Shown: positions 25,872 to 34,696 of the stretch, in pieces
Layout of the letters: each line of letters begins with the position of its first letter
Position numbering within the stretch: the stretch's first letter is position 1
Assembly (NCBI RefSeq): GCF_002727185.1
Contig: NZ_NIZW01000034.1
Coordinates: 1 to 64,000 of the forward strand
Length of the DNA stretch: 64,000 nt
Reading direction: 5' to 3'
Source: Rhodopirellula bahusiensis
GTDB lineage: Bacteria > Planctomycetota > Planctomycetia > Pirellulales > Pirellulaceae
Notes under the pieces: model-generated
Told to the model about the DNA's origin: nothing
Database searches by the model: none
What the model saw: the letters and a program-made list of their open reading frames with translations, nothing else
Made by a program: the position numbers and the translations under genes

Positions 25872-27410
25872 TCAAACAGCAGGATCAGACGGCACCGGTT
25901 CCGCAGCGGATACTTCGGCCGCTTCTGGTTCTGTTTCGGTCCGGTCCCAGAACGTCACAGCAAAGATCACAAAGATGATCGCGGCCATGATGGCGGGAGA
26001 CATCCAGAAATCTTTCCATTGCCCCATGGTTTCCGCCAAAATTCCGGCGTCGAGTCCCTCGGGCAACGCTCGCGAAAACATTTGTGTGAATGATTCGAGG
26101 AACGACAGCGACGCGGATTCACCACGAGCGTCCGCCAACGCTTCCACGTAGGTCGGCGATGAGGTCACCTGCTGTCCGTAGTTGCCAAACGTCAAGTCAA
26201 GCGGAATGACTCCAAACAGGCTGCCTCCCGCCATGATTCGATATCCGAAGAACATGCCGACACCTTGGGTCAAGAACACCAACAAACCCTGAGCTTGCCC
26301 GCGAATGCCGAGCGGTGCTTTCTGGTCGGTGTACATGAACCCGGTCACGAAGAAGAAGTCATAGCAAATGCCATGCAGAGCGACCGCGGCGAGCAACATC
26401 CACGTGACTTGATCCGGTGCTCCGTACGCGAACAGAGCGTAACGCAACACCCAACATGCCATCCCGACCAGGATCATGACCTTCACGCCCAGACGGCGGA
26501 AGAAGAACGGGATCAACAACATGAAAATGATCTCGGACATCTGCCCGATCGTCATTGTCGCCGCGGGTTCCGCGAATCCGGTTTGACTCAAGTACGTCGC
26601 GGTCATGCCGTAGTAGTAAGCCAACGGAATGCAAATCAACGTCGAGCAAATCGCGAAGATCAAGAAGTTCCAATCTTTGAGAAGCGTGAACGCGTCGACC
26701 ATGAACAGCGATCGCATGTCCATCGGTTTGCCCTTGAGCGGCGGCGGAGTGTGCGGCAAAAAGAAACACAGCAGTCCAAGAGCCAGCGAGCTGAACGCTC
26801 CCAACCAAAAGATGTTGTAGGACGACGACCAGCCCAAGATTCCGACGGTCAAACCGGCGACGATCCAGCCAATCGTTCCCCAAACACGGATCTTTGGAAA
26901 ATCATTTTGACTGGGGATGTTCGAGAATGCGATCGTGTTCCCCAAGCCGAGCGTCGGCATGTAGCACAGCAAGTACGCCAAGATCATCCACACCAACGTT
27001 TTGCCAGCCGTGTTGTCTTCCGCTTGGGACGCGCTGAACGCTTCCGCGTCGTAGGTTCCCGCGGCACGCATCGCATCCGCCGTTTCATTCGCGAACGTCG
27101 ATGCGTTCTCTGCGATCCCAGGAATCAAAAGCATGATGACGCCGCCAACCACCATCAGCGTCCCCATCACACGTTCACTGGCGAAGAAACGGTCGGCGAC
27201 CAACCCCAAGAACAACGGGGCAAAGATCGCGGCAATTGGTGCAGCCTCATACGCACCGCCGATGAACGCCCCCAATAAATTCGAATCCATCGCGGCGGAA
27301 AGACTCGCGAACCAAGCTCCCCACGCAAAGAATTGGAGGAACATCATCAACGACAACGATTGTACGATCCAACCGGAACCGGACTTGGAATTGGTATCTG
27401 CGTCTTGCAT
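25872..27410 (-). CDS. MFS permease, nucleoside:H+ symporter-like
   Basis: A 12-helix transporter of the major facilitator superfamily, 512 residues. The opening SLMMFLQFFAWGAWFASL and the FLGLVADRFFASERVMG loop are typical of the NupG/XapB-like nucleoside symporter group, which is greatly expanded in planctomycetes, where its members may carry sugars or other solutes instead. Two insertions, near residues 110-145 and 385-430, lengthen loops beyond the usual 420 residues. ATG at 27410 (MQDADTNSK) is preferred to GTG at 27422. It has its own upstream gap of over 400 bases and is probably transcribed alone. Confidence 0.85.
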   Translation of the reverse strand: MQDADTNSKSGSGWIVQSLSLMMFLQFFAWGAWFASLSAAMDSNLLGAFIGGAYEAAPIAAIFAPLFLGLVADRFFASERVMGTLMVVGGVIMLLIPGIAENASTFANETADAMRAAGTYDAEAFSASQAEDNTAGKTLVWMILAYLLCYMPTLGLGNTIAFSNIPSQNDFPKIRVWGTIGWIVAGLTVGILGWSSSYNIFWLGAFSSLALGLLCFFLPHTPPPLKGKPMDMRSLFMVDAFTLLKDWNFLIFAICSTLICIPLAYYYGMTATYLSQTGFAEPAATMTIGQMSEIIFMLLIPFFFRRLGVKVMILVGMACWVLRYALFAYGAPDQVTWMLLAAVALHGICYDFFFVTGFMYTDQKAPLGIRGQAQGLLVFLTQGVGMFFGYRIMAGGSLFGVIPLDLTFGNYGQQVTSSPTYVEALADARGESASLSFLESFTQMFSRALPEGLDAGILAETMGQWKDFWMSPAIMAAIIFVIFAVTFWDRTETEPEAAEVSAAEPVPSDPAV

Positions 27411-27848
27411 GTGAGTCGGCACTGGAAAACGAGGCGGGAGGTTTCAAGGAGGGCAAATGCGCTGCGGAAGGCACCTTGGAAGCGGGGAATTCGCAAAGAG
27501 ACAACCGTGGATCGGCCCATCTTAAGTCAATTTGAAGCTGCCGTGGCTTGCCTCTGCAACAGTTTGCCAATCGGCATCGAGCTTCGATCCAATCGTGTCC
27601 ACACGCGAAGTTTTTAGCGGTGGACGAATTCAATCGCAGCCCGAGATAGCGGCGAGCATGCGTACCTAAGTTGCTCGGAGACATGTGAACAAAATTTCCG
27701 ACGGCCCAAGTTCGAGGAACAAACAGCGCACGCCCAACATCAGGTGGTTTCCTGCCACCACCTATGCCGGTCGCGTTAGACTACGATCGCAATTGCCTCT
27801 TTTTTCCGGCCCCACTGCCTTGCATCCCACAGCCAAAGGAAGCGCGTT
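27411..27848. other. Intergenic region before rhomboid gene
   Basis: 438 bases that must contain divergent promoters for the MFS and rhomboid genes. The only structure I can point to is a small hairpin at 27741-27762 (AGGTGG against CCACCT), about 90 bases before the rhomboid start. No protein-coding or RNA gene is evident. Confidence 0.4.
27835..27840 (+). promoter_or_regulatory. Ribosome-binding site supporting a TTG start
   Basis: AAAGGA lies 8 bases before the TTG at 27849. It is the main reason to accept a non-ATG start for the rhomboid gene. Confidence 0.5.
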
Positions 27849-29201
27849 TTGCTGTTCGTCCCCATCTCAACCGACGCGCCCATTTATCACTGGCCGATTG
27901 CAACGGTCAGCTTGATCGTCGCCAATGTGCTCGCGTTCGCCGTTTGCGTCTGGGGACTGGTGACCGGCAACATCGAACTCGAAACGATGGAACGTTTCGC
28001 TCTGTCCTACGAAACGATCAACCCGATCCAGTGGGTGACCAGTGCTTTCCTGCACGCTGGCCCGTTTCACCTGATGGGCAACATGTTCTTCCTGTGGGCA
28101 TTCGGACTGATTGTTGAGGGCAAGGTGGGAGCCTGGAAATTCCTCGCGATTTACATGGGCATCGCTGTTGGTGAGTGCATCGTCGAACAACTGATGATGC
28201 TGGTCATCGTCGGCGAAGGCCTTTCGCTGGGTGCTTCATCCGCCGTGTTCGGACTGATGATGATCGCGTTGATCTGGGCACCGGAGAACGACGTCGAGTG
28301 TGTCTTGATCTTTGGCTTGTTCTTACTCATCCGAGCGTTCGCGTTTGAACTGAAGGTTGTCACGCTCGCCATGCTCTTCTTGTTCCTTCAAGTCGTCGAA
28401 ATGTTCTTTGCGGGGTTCTCGGTCTCATCCGGATTGCTGCACATGCTCGGCGCATTCGTCGGCGCTCCGATTGGTCTTTGGATGCTCCACACCGGCCGGG
28501 TGGACTGCGAGAACTGGGACGTGATCTCCCGCAATGAGTGGTTACAGGAATACGAATGGCTTTGCCCACCATCACGCCGCGAAGCGATCCAGCGTGAAGC
28601 GGCCATCGCCTACGATCCGGTTGCCGCGGCCCTGGCAAACAAGCACTCCCAAGTCGATTCGACATCCACCTTCGCGCAACGCCAAGCCGCCTCCACCAAG
28701 CAATCGAAAACCAAACGCGGATTCCTCGGCAAAAAGAAACGTGGCCCCAACGACGCCGCGGCAGCGGCTCAAGCCGCCATGACCGCGTCGCAATCGCACC
28801 CCGAATTCAATCGTCTGTCGATGCTGCTTCGACAAGCCATCGCGAGCGGCAGCTTGAGCGTTGCGAACTCGCACTTTGCTCGTCTGGATCAGCTCTCAAT
28901 CGCGAGAGGCCTATCCGACAAGACGTTGTTTGATCTCGCCAAACTCTACGCCGCGGCCAAACAATTTGTCCCCGCAACAGGCCCACTACAAATCATTGCA
29001 GATCGAGACTCTGCGTTATCGAACGACGCACGTCTGCGACTGGCGCAAATTCAATTGAAAGTCATGCGCCGATCCGACCTCGCGACTGCGTCGCTGAAGC
29101 AAATCCAGGTCGACGAGAAGAAGCCTACCGAAGCACAACAAAAGACCCTCGCGCGGCGCGACCAGCTGCTCGCGATGTGCGGAGCCGCTTCGAACAGCTA
29201 A
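27849..29201 (+). CDS. Rhomboid-family intramembrane serine protease with cytoplasmic extension
   Basis: Cuts membrane proteins within the bilayer. Seen in 450 residues: HxxxN motif His74-N78 (FHLMGN), catalytic Ser130 in GAS-SAVFG and catalytic His198 in LLHMLGAFVG, so the Ser-His dyad is intact. After six helices, from about residue 215, a 230-residue hydrophilic extension follows, including a Lys/Ala-rich linker (near 280-310) and a helical, TPR-like end (SNDARLRLAQIQLK). Substrate recruitment by that tail is possible (inference). The start is TTG at 27849, supported by AAAGGA ending 8 bases upstream; no ATG is available before the first helix. Confidence 0.92.
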   Translation: MLFVPISTDAPIYHWPIATVSLIVANVLAFAVCVWGLVTGNIELETMERFALSYETINPIQWVTSAFLHAGPFHLMGNMFFLWAFGLIVEGKVGAWKFLAIYMGIAVGECIVEQLMMLVIVGEGLSLGASSAVFGLMMIALIWAPENDVECVLIFGLFLLIRAFAFELKVVTLAMLFLFLQVVEMFFAGFSVSSGLLHMLGAFVGAPIGLWMLHTGRVDCENWDVISRNEWLQEYEWLCPPSRREAIQREAAIAYDPVAAALANKHSQVDSTSTFAQRQAASTKQSKTKRGFLGKKKRGPNDAAAAAQAAMTASQSHPEFNRLSMLLRQAIASGSLSVANSHFARLDQLSIARGLSDKTLFDLAKLYAAAKQFVPATGPLQIIADRDSALSNDARLRLAQIQLKVMRRSDLATASLKQIQVDEKKPTEAQQKTLARRDQLLAMCGAASNS

Positions 29202-29223
29202 CGCCAAAGATGCTAATTGGATG

Positions 29224-29952
29224 CTAATTGGTGCCATCCACCATCATCTGACGATAGCTGACGGGCTTCCAGGGATGACCAAGCGTTTCATTTAGTTGCT
29301 GCGACAATCGCAATCGATGATCTTGTGGATGGATCGCAACTCGAACTGGTTTCTTCGAAAGATTCGCTGCCTTTCGGTTGAGCGAATTGAACGACCGAAG
29401 AGCCGATTCTCGTGCCCAAGTATCGGCTTCAAACCCTAGCAGCGGTAGAAGCTGTTGACGCGACTGCCTGATGGACCGGACGCCGCTTAGAGTTTCGATC
29501 ATGGAAAAGGGAAGCTCGGTCAACATCGCATGGCGAACACGGCCAAACGCCCAGGCTGGAGGAACGTACAGCTCAGGACATCCCAATCCATTGCAGCTAA
29601 ACCACTGAGCACAATCGCTCATCAATCTGACGATGCCGCGTTCGTCCAAGCTCAGATGCTCGGCAACGTCACGCGAAAGCAGGAAGCTGTGGAGACGATG
29701 TTTCAAACCGCGAATCGATTGGCAGCGATGCCCCCATCCATGACCAGCCAACTCGCATCCCATCGCCTGCCAAGTCAGCAGTTGCCGCAGGTCAGCCGAT
29801 TGCCATTTGCACCCCGGCACCACCAAGAGCGTCACCTTGTCCACACCATGCCCGCGACACAGACCGAGCAGTTCTCCCACGTCATCCATCGTGCCCGGCA
29901 TCACATCATGGATGGAGAACAAGGCTCGCTGACTCTCTCGAAGGGCAATCAT
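29224..29952 (-). CDS. DUF2334-type polysaccharide deacetylase-like protein
   Basis: A 242-residue protein of the NodB/DUF2334 fold, metal-dependent enzymes that remove acetyl groups from amino sugars. Seen: FSIHDVMPG near residue 12 supplies the His-Asp pair, CELAGHGWGHR near residue 70 the His-x-x-x-His zinc motif, and RVAIHPQDHR near 210 the late His. There is no signal peptide, so it would act on a cytoplasmic or lipid-linked substrate. It overlaps the glycosyltransferase gene by 4 bases and is last of a three-gene unit with a sulfotransferase, which suggests it edits the same glycan or glycolipid (inference). Confidence 0.8.
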   Translation of the reverse strand: MIALRESQRALFSIHDVMPGTMDDVGELLGLCRGHGVDKVTLLVVPGCKWQSADLRQLLTWQAMGCELAGHGWGHRCQSIRGLKHRLHSFLLSRDVAEHLSLDERGIVRLMSDCAQWFSCNGLGCPELYVPPAWAFGRVRHAMLTELPFSMIETLSGVRSIRQSRQQLLPLLGFEADTWARESALRSFNSLNRKAANLSKKPVRVAIHPQDHRLRLSQQLNETLGHPWKPVSYRQMMVDGTN

Positions 29953-31139
29953 GCAGCCTGGCGTTCCAGCCCCGGTGCGTCATGTCGATCAACCGCTTCA
30001 GCCAAGAATTCCAGCCAAACTCGAATTGTGTGCTGATTGAAGTCATGCACTGCGTCCCAGCTCCGTCGAGCGATCTGATCCCTCGCTTCCACCGGTTTTG
30101 CCAGCAACTTGCCGAGCGAATCGGCCACCGAATCCTCTTCGTCGATGTAGAAGAGCCCCGAAGCGAGTGATGGCCACTTTGCGATGCCACACTCGCTCCG
30201 CAACAACACGTATCGTTCCCGTGCGAGTGCTTCCAGTGCCACCGTTCCAAAGGTTTCAATCGCAGAAGGCAACATCAGCACCTCGCTACGATCCAGTTCC
30301 TCACGCACGCGATCGCGACTCAGCCAACCCAAGTAGCGAACGTTGCGAAGCGTCGAGGCGGCCGCTTCCACGACCTCGCGACCGGGCCCATCGCCAGCGA
30401 TGGCAAACTCAATCTGCGGATATTTTTTGGCAGAGTCGAGTACCTCTTCCACACCTTTTTCCGCTGCCAACCGACCGACAAAGATCACTCGTCGAATCGA
30501 ATCGTTGCGTGGTGCCGGTGGGACTCGCAGAAAACTGGTTGCAATGGGCGTCCCCATGATCCGAGCCTGCTGGGCACCAAGCGCAACCGCGTCTTCGTAT
30601 GCCTCCGTATTCAATGATGCAACCATCGACGCTTGACCGATCAACCATTCGTTGAGCTGACGAAGCATCCAGCCAAGAGGCTTTGCCACCAAACCGGGCC
30701 AGTAAAGCGAAAGCAACTGATCAAAATTCGTGTGATGAGCGATCACCATCGGAATCTGTCGGGAACTGGCGTATCGCAAACCGAAGTACGAAAATGCTCC
30801 GATGGTGGGGATGATCACCAAATTCGGATTCCGTTCGTCCAGCATTCGATTCAACGCCGCGACGCGAGGACAAACCATCCTTTGTGTCTTGTCGCCCGGC
30901 ATTGGCAAAGACATCCCTTCTAGCTCTGAATGTCGATCCGATGTAGGACCGATCAAGCTGATGTGTCCCACCCGGTCCCTCAGGTGTTCGATCAAATCCA
31001 AATAGTACGTGCCCAAACCATTTCGACCTGCGACAGCATCGGACACAATCACGATCCGCAACGGTTGATCCCTGGCGATTGGAGTCGTTGGCGGCGAAAC
31101 TGCATTAACGAGCATTGAGTGTGAATCTTTGAGTTTCAT
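29949..31139 (-). CDS. GT4 family glycosyltransferase
   Basis: Transfers a sugar from an activated donor with retention of configuration. Seen in 396 residues: an N-terminal acceptor domain (RIVIVSDAVAGRNGLGTYYLDL), the hinge VIFVGRLAAEKGVEEVL, GDGPGREV, and the donor-site E-x7-E in SAIETFGTVALEAL. It resembles the MgtA/SQDX/PIM branch of lipid and polysaccharide glycosyltransferases. ATG at 31139 (MKLKDS) is chosen over the long in-frame extension because homology begins just after it. The sulfotransferase gene ends 16 bases upstream and the deacetylase gene overlaps downstream by 4, so the three form an operon. Confidence 0.9.
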   Translation of the reverse strand: MKLKDSHSMLVNAVSPPTTPIARDQPLRIVIVSDAVAGRNGLGTYYLDLIEHLRDRVGHISLIGPTSDRHSELEGMSLPMPGDKTQRMVCPRVAALNRMLDERNPNLVIIPTIGAFSYFGLRYASSRQIPMVIAHHTNFDQLLSLYWPGLVAKPLGWMLRQLNEWLIGQASMVASLNTEAYEDAVALGAQQARIMGTPIATSFLRVPPAPRNDSIRRVIFVGRLAAEKGVEEVLDSAKKYPQIEFAIAGDGPGREVVEAAASTLRNVRYLGWLSRDRVREELDRSEVLMLPSAIETFGTVALEALARERYVLLRSECGIAKWPSLASGLFYIDEEDSVADSLGKLLAKPVEARDQIARRSWDAVHDFNQHTIRVWLEFLAEAVDRHDAPGLERQAA

Positions 31140-31155
31140 TGCGTCACATCCAATT

Positions 31156-32277
31156 TCATTGCGAACAGTGAGTTGCTGTGAGGCCACGTGACCACGCCTT
31201 CGGTGCGTCAAGTTCGGTAGCCTCGCGATCCAGATGAAAGGCGAGATCGAGCTGGTGCCGATCAAGCCCAAACTCTTCCAGGTTGTATTGATGCGAACTT
31301 CGATACAGTCGCTGAGCCGAACAATGCTTTTGCAGTTCGGAGACGCCTTCTTCCGAGAGGCAATAACCAAACTGGTCCATCGTCTGGCTTATCAATGCGT
31401 GACTGTCGCCAATCAGTTGCTGGTACTCAATCAGACGAAAACGCTCGGGAGGCTGCACCGCTTTTGCCCGATCCATCATCTGCCAGTAAGAAGCCAACAG
31501 ATGAACGAAGCGATCCACGATGGCAGGGTCAGCAACGTCGTTCCCGAACCACCGCATTCCGTCGCGAAGGGAACTTAGCTGAGACGGAACGGACTGCGCC
31601 GGATCGCGGCGGAGTCCAATCACGCACGCGTCCGGAAATTCGTCGACCAGTGCCGGCAACCAAGACGTCAGACTCGGATTCTTGGCCAACAGGTGTTGAT
31701 GTTGCCCTCGGAAGTAGAGATGACGTTGCAAGATCCGCTTGTACGTCGACATCAGCTTCGCTTGGCGGGAACGATCCAGCTGTTCGCAGAAGTAAGCGAG
31801 ATTCCAAACACGTTCGCTCATCGGCGACCGAATCACATCGATGAAACAACCGCCAAAGGGAAGCAATGCCAGGTAGTCTTCTTCGGGTGAGTGCAGGGTT
31901 GTCGAATGGACGTTTTGAAACGCCCCGACCAGCCGATGTTCGACAGTCAGATAGATCCGCCACAGCGGGCTTCCCAGTCGTCGGTCGATGGATCGCATTT
32001 GCCGCAACAAACTTTTCTCGCAGACCGCGGGTGCCAACAACAATTCCCAAAGCGGCATGGTGGTGAACAGCTGGCGGTCGGTGGCAATCAACCGATGCAG
32101 CAATGTTGTTCCGCTTCGTGGCAAGCCAAGAATGAACAAGGGTTTGCGGACGATCACGTCACGCAAAGAGGGATACAGCCAGTCATCCAACCGCAAAGCA
32201 ATGCGATGAATCAGGAAGACAGGGATGCAAATCGTGGCAAGTAGGAAAGTTGCGATCGCTTTCCTGAGACGCGACAT
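31156..32277 (-). CDS. Membrane-anchored sulfotransferase
   Basis: Transfers sulfate from PAPS to a sugar or lipid. Seen in 373 residues: an N-terminal hydrophobic anchor (IATFLLATICIPVFLI); the 5'-phosphosulfate loop LPRSGTTLLHRL near residue 48; and the 3'-phosphate loop RRDPAQSVPSQLSSLR near residue 230. This is the Sulfotransfer_3 group. The start at 32277 (MSRLRKAI) gives a sensible anchor; the frame extends to 32361. First gene of the unit with the glycosyltransferase and deacetylase. Sulfated surface glycans are expected in marine planctomycetes, but the product here is unknown. The gap upstream is long enough for its own promoter. Confidence 0.85.
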   Translation of the reverse strand: MSRLRKAIATFLLATICIPVFLIHRIALRLDDWLYPSLRDVIVRKPLFILGLPRSGTTLLHRLIATDRQLFTTMPLWELLLAPAVCEKSLLRQMRSIDRRLGSPLWRIYLTVEHRLVGAFQNVHSTTLHSPEEDYLALLPFGGCFIDVIRSPMSERVWNLAYFCEQLDRSRQAKLMSTYKRILQRHLYFRGQHQHLLAKNPSLTSWLPALVDEFPDACVIGLRRDPAQSVPSQLSSLRDGMRWFGNDVADPAIVDRFVHLLASYWQMMDRAKAVQPPERFRLIEYQQLIGDSHALISQTMDQFGYCLSEEGVSELQKHCSAQRLYRSSHQYNLEEFGLDRHQLDLAFHLDREATELDAPKAWSRGLTATHCSQ

Positions 32278-32504
32278 ATCGCGGTACCAACATCGAAGCG
32301 AGGTTGCATTGATTCGAGACCAACTGCAAGCAAGCTTGCCACGCGTTGAACTCGATGCCAAGTTCGATCGAGTGCGACCACCTTCAATTCATCAGGTCTT
32401 TACCTTTCCAACATGGGTCGCGAATAAAGTGGCGATGAATGTGGAATGCATCGATTGGCACCGCCGGGAACTGAAGCGGCCAACGGCGAGTACCGATCGG
32501 GAGA

Positions 32505-32575
32505 CACGAGTGAATGATCGGCTTTCGCGGCGGTGAAGGAGGCGGCGGAACCGTTGAGGACAACGACTCTACTCT
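32505..32575 (+). repeat. 71-base hairpin repeat, copy A
   Basis: Starts CACGAGTGAATGA and ends with the hairpin CGTTG-AGGA-CAACG (32552-32565) followed by CTCTACTCT. It aligns without gaps to copy B at 32749-32819, being most alike at both ends and in the GGAAC-hairpin-CTCTACTCT block. The stem bases differ between copies but stay paired, which argues for selection on structure. GAGTAGAG at 32601-32608 can also pair with CTCTACTC at 32567-32574. Confidence 0.55.
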
Positions 32576-32748
32576 GATGAGCTCACTCAACCGCGATTGT
32601 GAGTAGAGAATTCGGAAGTTGGCTGGCACCCTAAAAAAAGCACTAACGACACAACCTCCGCGTCTTCAATAGCAGCCGCAACGTGTGCTGCATTCTTTCT
32701 CGAAGCAGTGCGTTACCGTTTGGCTGACGTCCTGCGTTGTTCGCCAAG

Positions 32749-32819
32749 CACGAATAAATCACGAGACCACGCTGCGTCACATGTGTCGACGGAACAGTTG
32801 GAGACAACTGCTCTACTCT
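32749..32819 (+). repeat. 71-base hairpin repeat, copy B
   Basis: Starts CACGAATAAATCA and ends with the hairpin CAGTTG-GAGA-CAACTG (32795-32810) followed by CTCTACTCT. It is a gap-free relative of copy A 244 bases upstream in the same orientation. The four-base loop and tail are the best conserved parts. Confidence 0.55.
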
Positions 32820-33057
32820 CGCGCTATCAATCAGACACACGCCGAAAATCGTAGTCACAGCGAACATAGATCCCGCTGTTTCTGAGCAGCTCGACTTTCG
32901 CATTTCCGAGCAACTGGACACGGCGAAGAATTACTCGCATCTCACGCAACTACCGAGCCCAATGCACCAGCGACACCCCGCTTGTAGAGCAGCCGGAACC
33001 CTACGGAAACCAACCCCCTACGCCCCCAAGACCAGGGGGAATCGAAGAGCCTAGACT

Positions 33058-33078
33058 TGATTAAGTTTCGATTAATCA
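33058..33078. promoter_or_regulatory. AT-rich palindrome, candidate operator
   Basis: TGATTAA at 33058-33064 and TTAATCA at 33072-33078 form perfect arms around 7 bases, about 100 bases before the PEP-CTERM start. Size and symmetry suit a homodimeric regulator, but no regulator gene is near and the call rests on symmetry alone. Confidence 0.3.
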
Positions 33079-33177
33079 TGATGCAATCACACAAAACTAT
33101 TCTTTTTAACAATCAGAATCCGAATAGCCTGTCATCAACAACCATCTGCTATTGACACTCAAGAATTTGAAATCGAG

Positions 33178-33765
33178 ATGAAAAGTTACTTGTTAGGACT
33201 ATCGTTTGTAGTTGCCTTTAGTGCTTCCGTCGCGGAGCGATGTGAAGCTGCGATAGTTATTAACATCGCCACGAGTTCCACTGGGGCCAACTTCTCCATT
33301 GCCGGATCTGGAACGATCGCTGACGGACAAACTGGCAACATCGACTTCGACGATTTTGGTGATGTGTTCGATTCGCTGGTCGTTTCTGATATCCCCCTGA
33401 ACTTCTCTACCCCGATTGTGATTGAGATACTTCGTCCGGGTTCTGGGGCAACATTTTCCAGATCCTACTCACAAATTTTCTTTGATGAGCAGGCAGCTTC
33501 CGACGACTTGATCTTGTTGGCAGATGCCACCAATGAATTCCAAGATGGCGACCTGTACTCCGTAAACGGAAACGTGACGTTGTCAGGAGACTTTTCCGGC
33601 CTTGCACAAGGAACGTTCATTTCGACAACGAACGATTCTGCTGCAACCAGGTTCGGCACCACCACGCTGAATGTAACGGCGGTCCCCGAACCAAGCACCC
33701 TTGCCATTCTTGGGATGCTTGGAACAGGCTCTGTCGCCTTCCAACGCCGCAGAAGCAACCGCTAA
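33178..33765 (+). CDS. PEP-CTERM sorting-domain protein
   Basis: A 195-residue exported protein. N-terminus: signal peptide (LLGLSFVVAFSASVAERCEA). Middle: a 130-residue region rich in Ser, Thr, Asp and Gly with beta-strand character and no known domain. C-terminus: VPEPSTLAILGMLGTG then the basic tail RRRSNR, the PEP-CTERM signal recognised by an exosortase, which cuts and anchors the protein at the surface or in exopolysaccharide. No exosortase gene lies in this window. The gene is notably AT-richer than its neighbours. It converges with the next gene, the two ends being bridged by an inverted repeat. Confidence 0.9.
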   Translation: MKSYLLGLSFVVAFSASVAERCEAAIVINIATSSTGANFSIAGSGTIADGQTGNIDFDDFGDVFDSLVVSDIPLNFSTPIVIEILRPGSGATFSRSYSQIFFDEQAASDDLILLADATNEFQDGDLYSVNGNVTLSGDFSGLAQGTFISTTNDSAATRFGTTTLNVTAVPEPSTLAILGMLGTGSVAFQRRRSNR

Positions 33766-33766
33766 A

Positions 33767-33815
33767 CGTCAACAGCGTCGCTTCAGTGCAGCCTCACCGC
33801 CAGACGCTGATGACG
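33767..33815. repeat. Inverted repeat between convergent gene ends
   Basis: CGTCAACAGCGTC at 33767-33779 pairs with GACGCTGATGACG at 33803-33815 (12 of 13). It straddles the gap and the last codons of the minus-strand gene. With no T-run it is at best a weak bidirectional transcription stop. Confidence 0.4.
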
Positions 33816-34564
33816 GGCAGGCCTGCGACGGTGGTTCCCGTGGTGGGTGGGCCGTAGATGCTTGGGTTGGATGGGGCTAGTTCGGTGGCCCGCATTCCTG
33901 ATTGCAGCGATGAACGTGGACGTTCTCTTGTTGCCAGTGATGCTGCGGCGACTTGGTCAGCTCCCGTGGTGATCGGCTGGATCGGTGCGTTGGAATCGAT
34001 CGGACGCAAGCGTGACGCGATTTCGGGGCGGATGTTGGATGTCGATGCCAGCGATTGTGCTTGCGTCGCCAATTGGCCGACTGGTTCGTACTGGACGACT
34101 TGATCGTTCTGCATCCGCAACGTCCGCTCGGGAACTTGCACCAACTTGGTTTCGGGTTCCCATTTCACGCGAGTTTCGGTCTGGTGGTAGACCTCCGAGC
34201 GTGCTTCCCAGCGGGTTTCTGGAACGTGCCGGTAAGCCACCGTCGGTTGGCGGAACGGGTTCCAACGACCTTCCAAATGCGGACGCAGCATCATTGTGGT
34301 CACGGGCACGTAAGATGTGCGAGCGACAGGTTTGGTTTCGGTGACCGCTTTGGGCGTGTAAACGGTTTGCTCGCGAGTCTTCATCTGGACTTCGCTGACC
34401 GGGCGCTGGACCTGGCGAATTTGTTTCCGGTACACGATCCCGGTCGCTGGGTCGGCGTGCAAATCGCCGCCGTCCTGAGCGGAAACCGCAGTGGTCAAGG
34501 ACAACGATGCCCCCGCGACCAAGAAACCAACAGTGAACTTGTTCGTCCGATTGGAATTCCGCAT
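33794..34564 (-). CDS. Secreted planctomycete protein of unknown function
   Basis: A 256-residue exported protein with a clear signal peptide (FLVAGASLSLTTAVSAQ). The body is charged and repetitive, with Val/Thr/Arg/Glu patterns such as YRKQIRQVQRPVSEVQMKTREQTVY, here cut short, and later YRHVPETRWEARSE and TRVKWEPETKLVQVPERT: pairs of short strands that repeat a Y/V-x-E/P-x-x rhythm. I know similar proteins only as hypothetical planctomycete proteins. ATG at 34564 is chosen for the signal peptide; the frame extends to 34597. It is transcribed alone, divergent from the Trm112-like gene. No catalytic motif is visible. Confidence 0.75.
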   Translation of the reverse strand: MRNSNRTNKFTVGFLVAGASLSLTTAVSAQDGGDLHADPATGIVYRKQIRQVQRPVSEVQMKTREQTVYTPKAVTETKPVARTSYVPVTTMMLRPHLEGRWNPFRQPTVAYRHVPETRWEARSEVYHQTETRVKWEPETKLVQVPERTLRMQNDQVVQYEPVGQLATQAQSLASTSNIRPEIASRLRPIDSNAPIQPITTGADQVAAASLATRERPRSSLQSGMRATELAPSNPSIYGPPTTGTTVAGLPVISVWR

Positions 34565-34696
34565 GACAATCCTTCGTCTGCAGGTGGGATCGGGCATGGC
34601 AAGGCCGCCCCAAGAAAAGTAGTTTGCCGAGATTAGGATTCGGTGGGACGCTCACCGCGTTTGAAGTCAAACTTTTGAAACCCCAAGAAGCCCTCC

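Larger units (their letters stand above)
32278..33177. other. 900-base gene-free interval with hairpin repeats
   Basis: No credible protein on either strand. It holds two degenerate 71-base repeat copies (32505 and 32749), a G/C hairpin at 33023-33039 (CCCCC against GGGGG) and an AT-rich palindrome at 33058-33078. The last 150 bases are clearly more AT-rich and lead into the PEP-CTERM gene. This is the longest gene-free stretch of the window. Confidence 0.6.
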
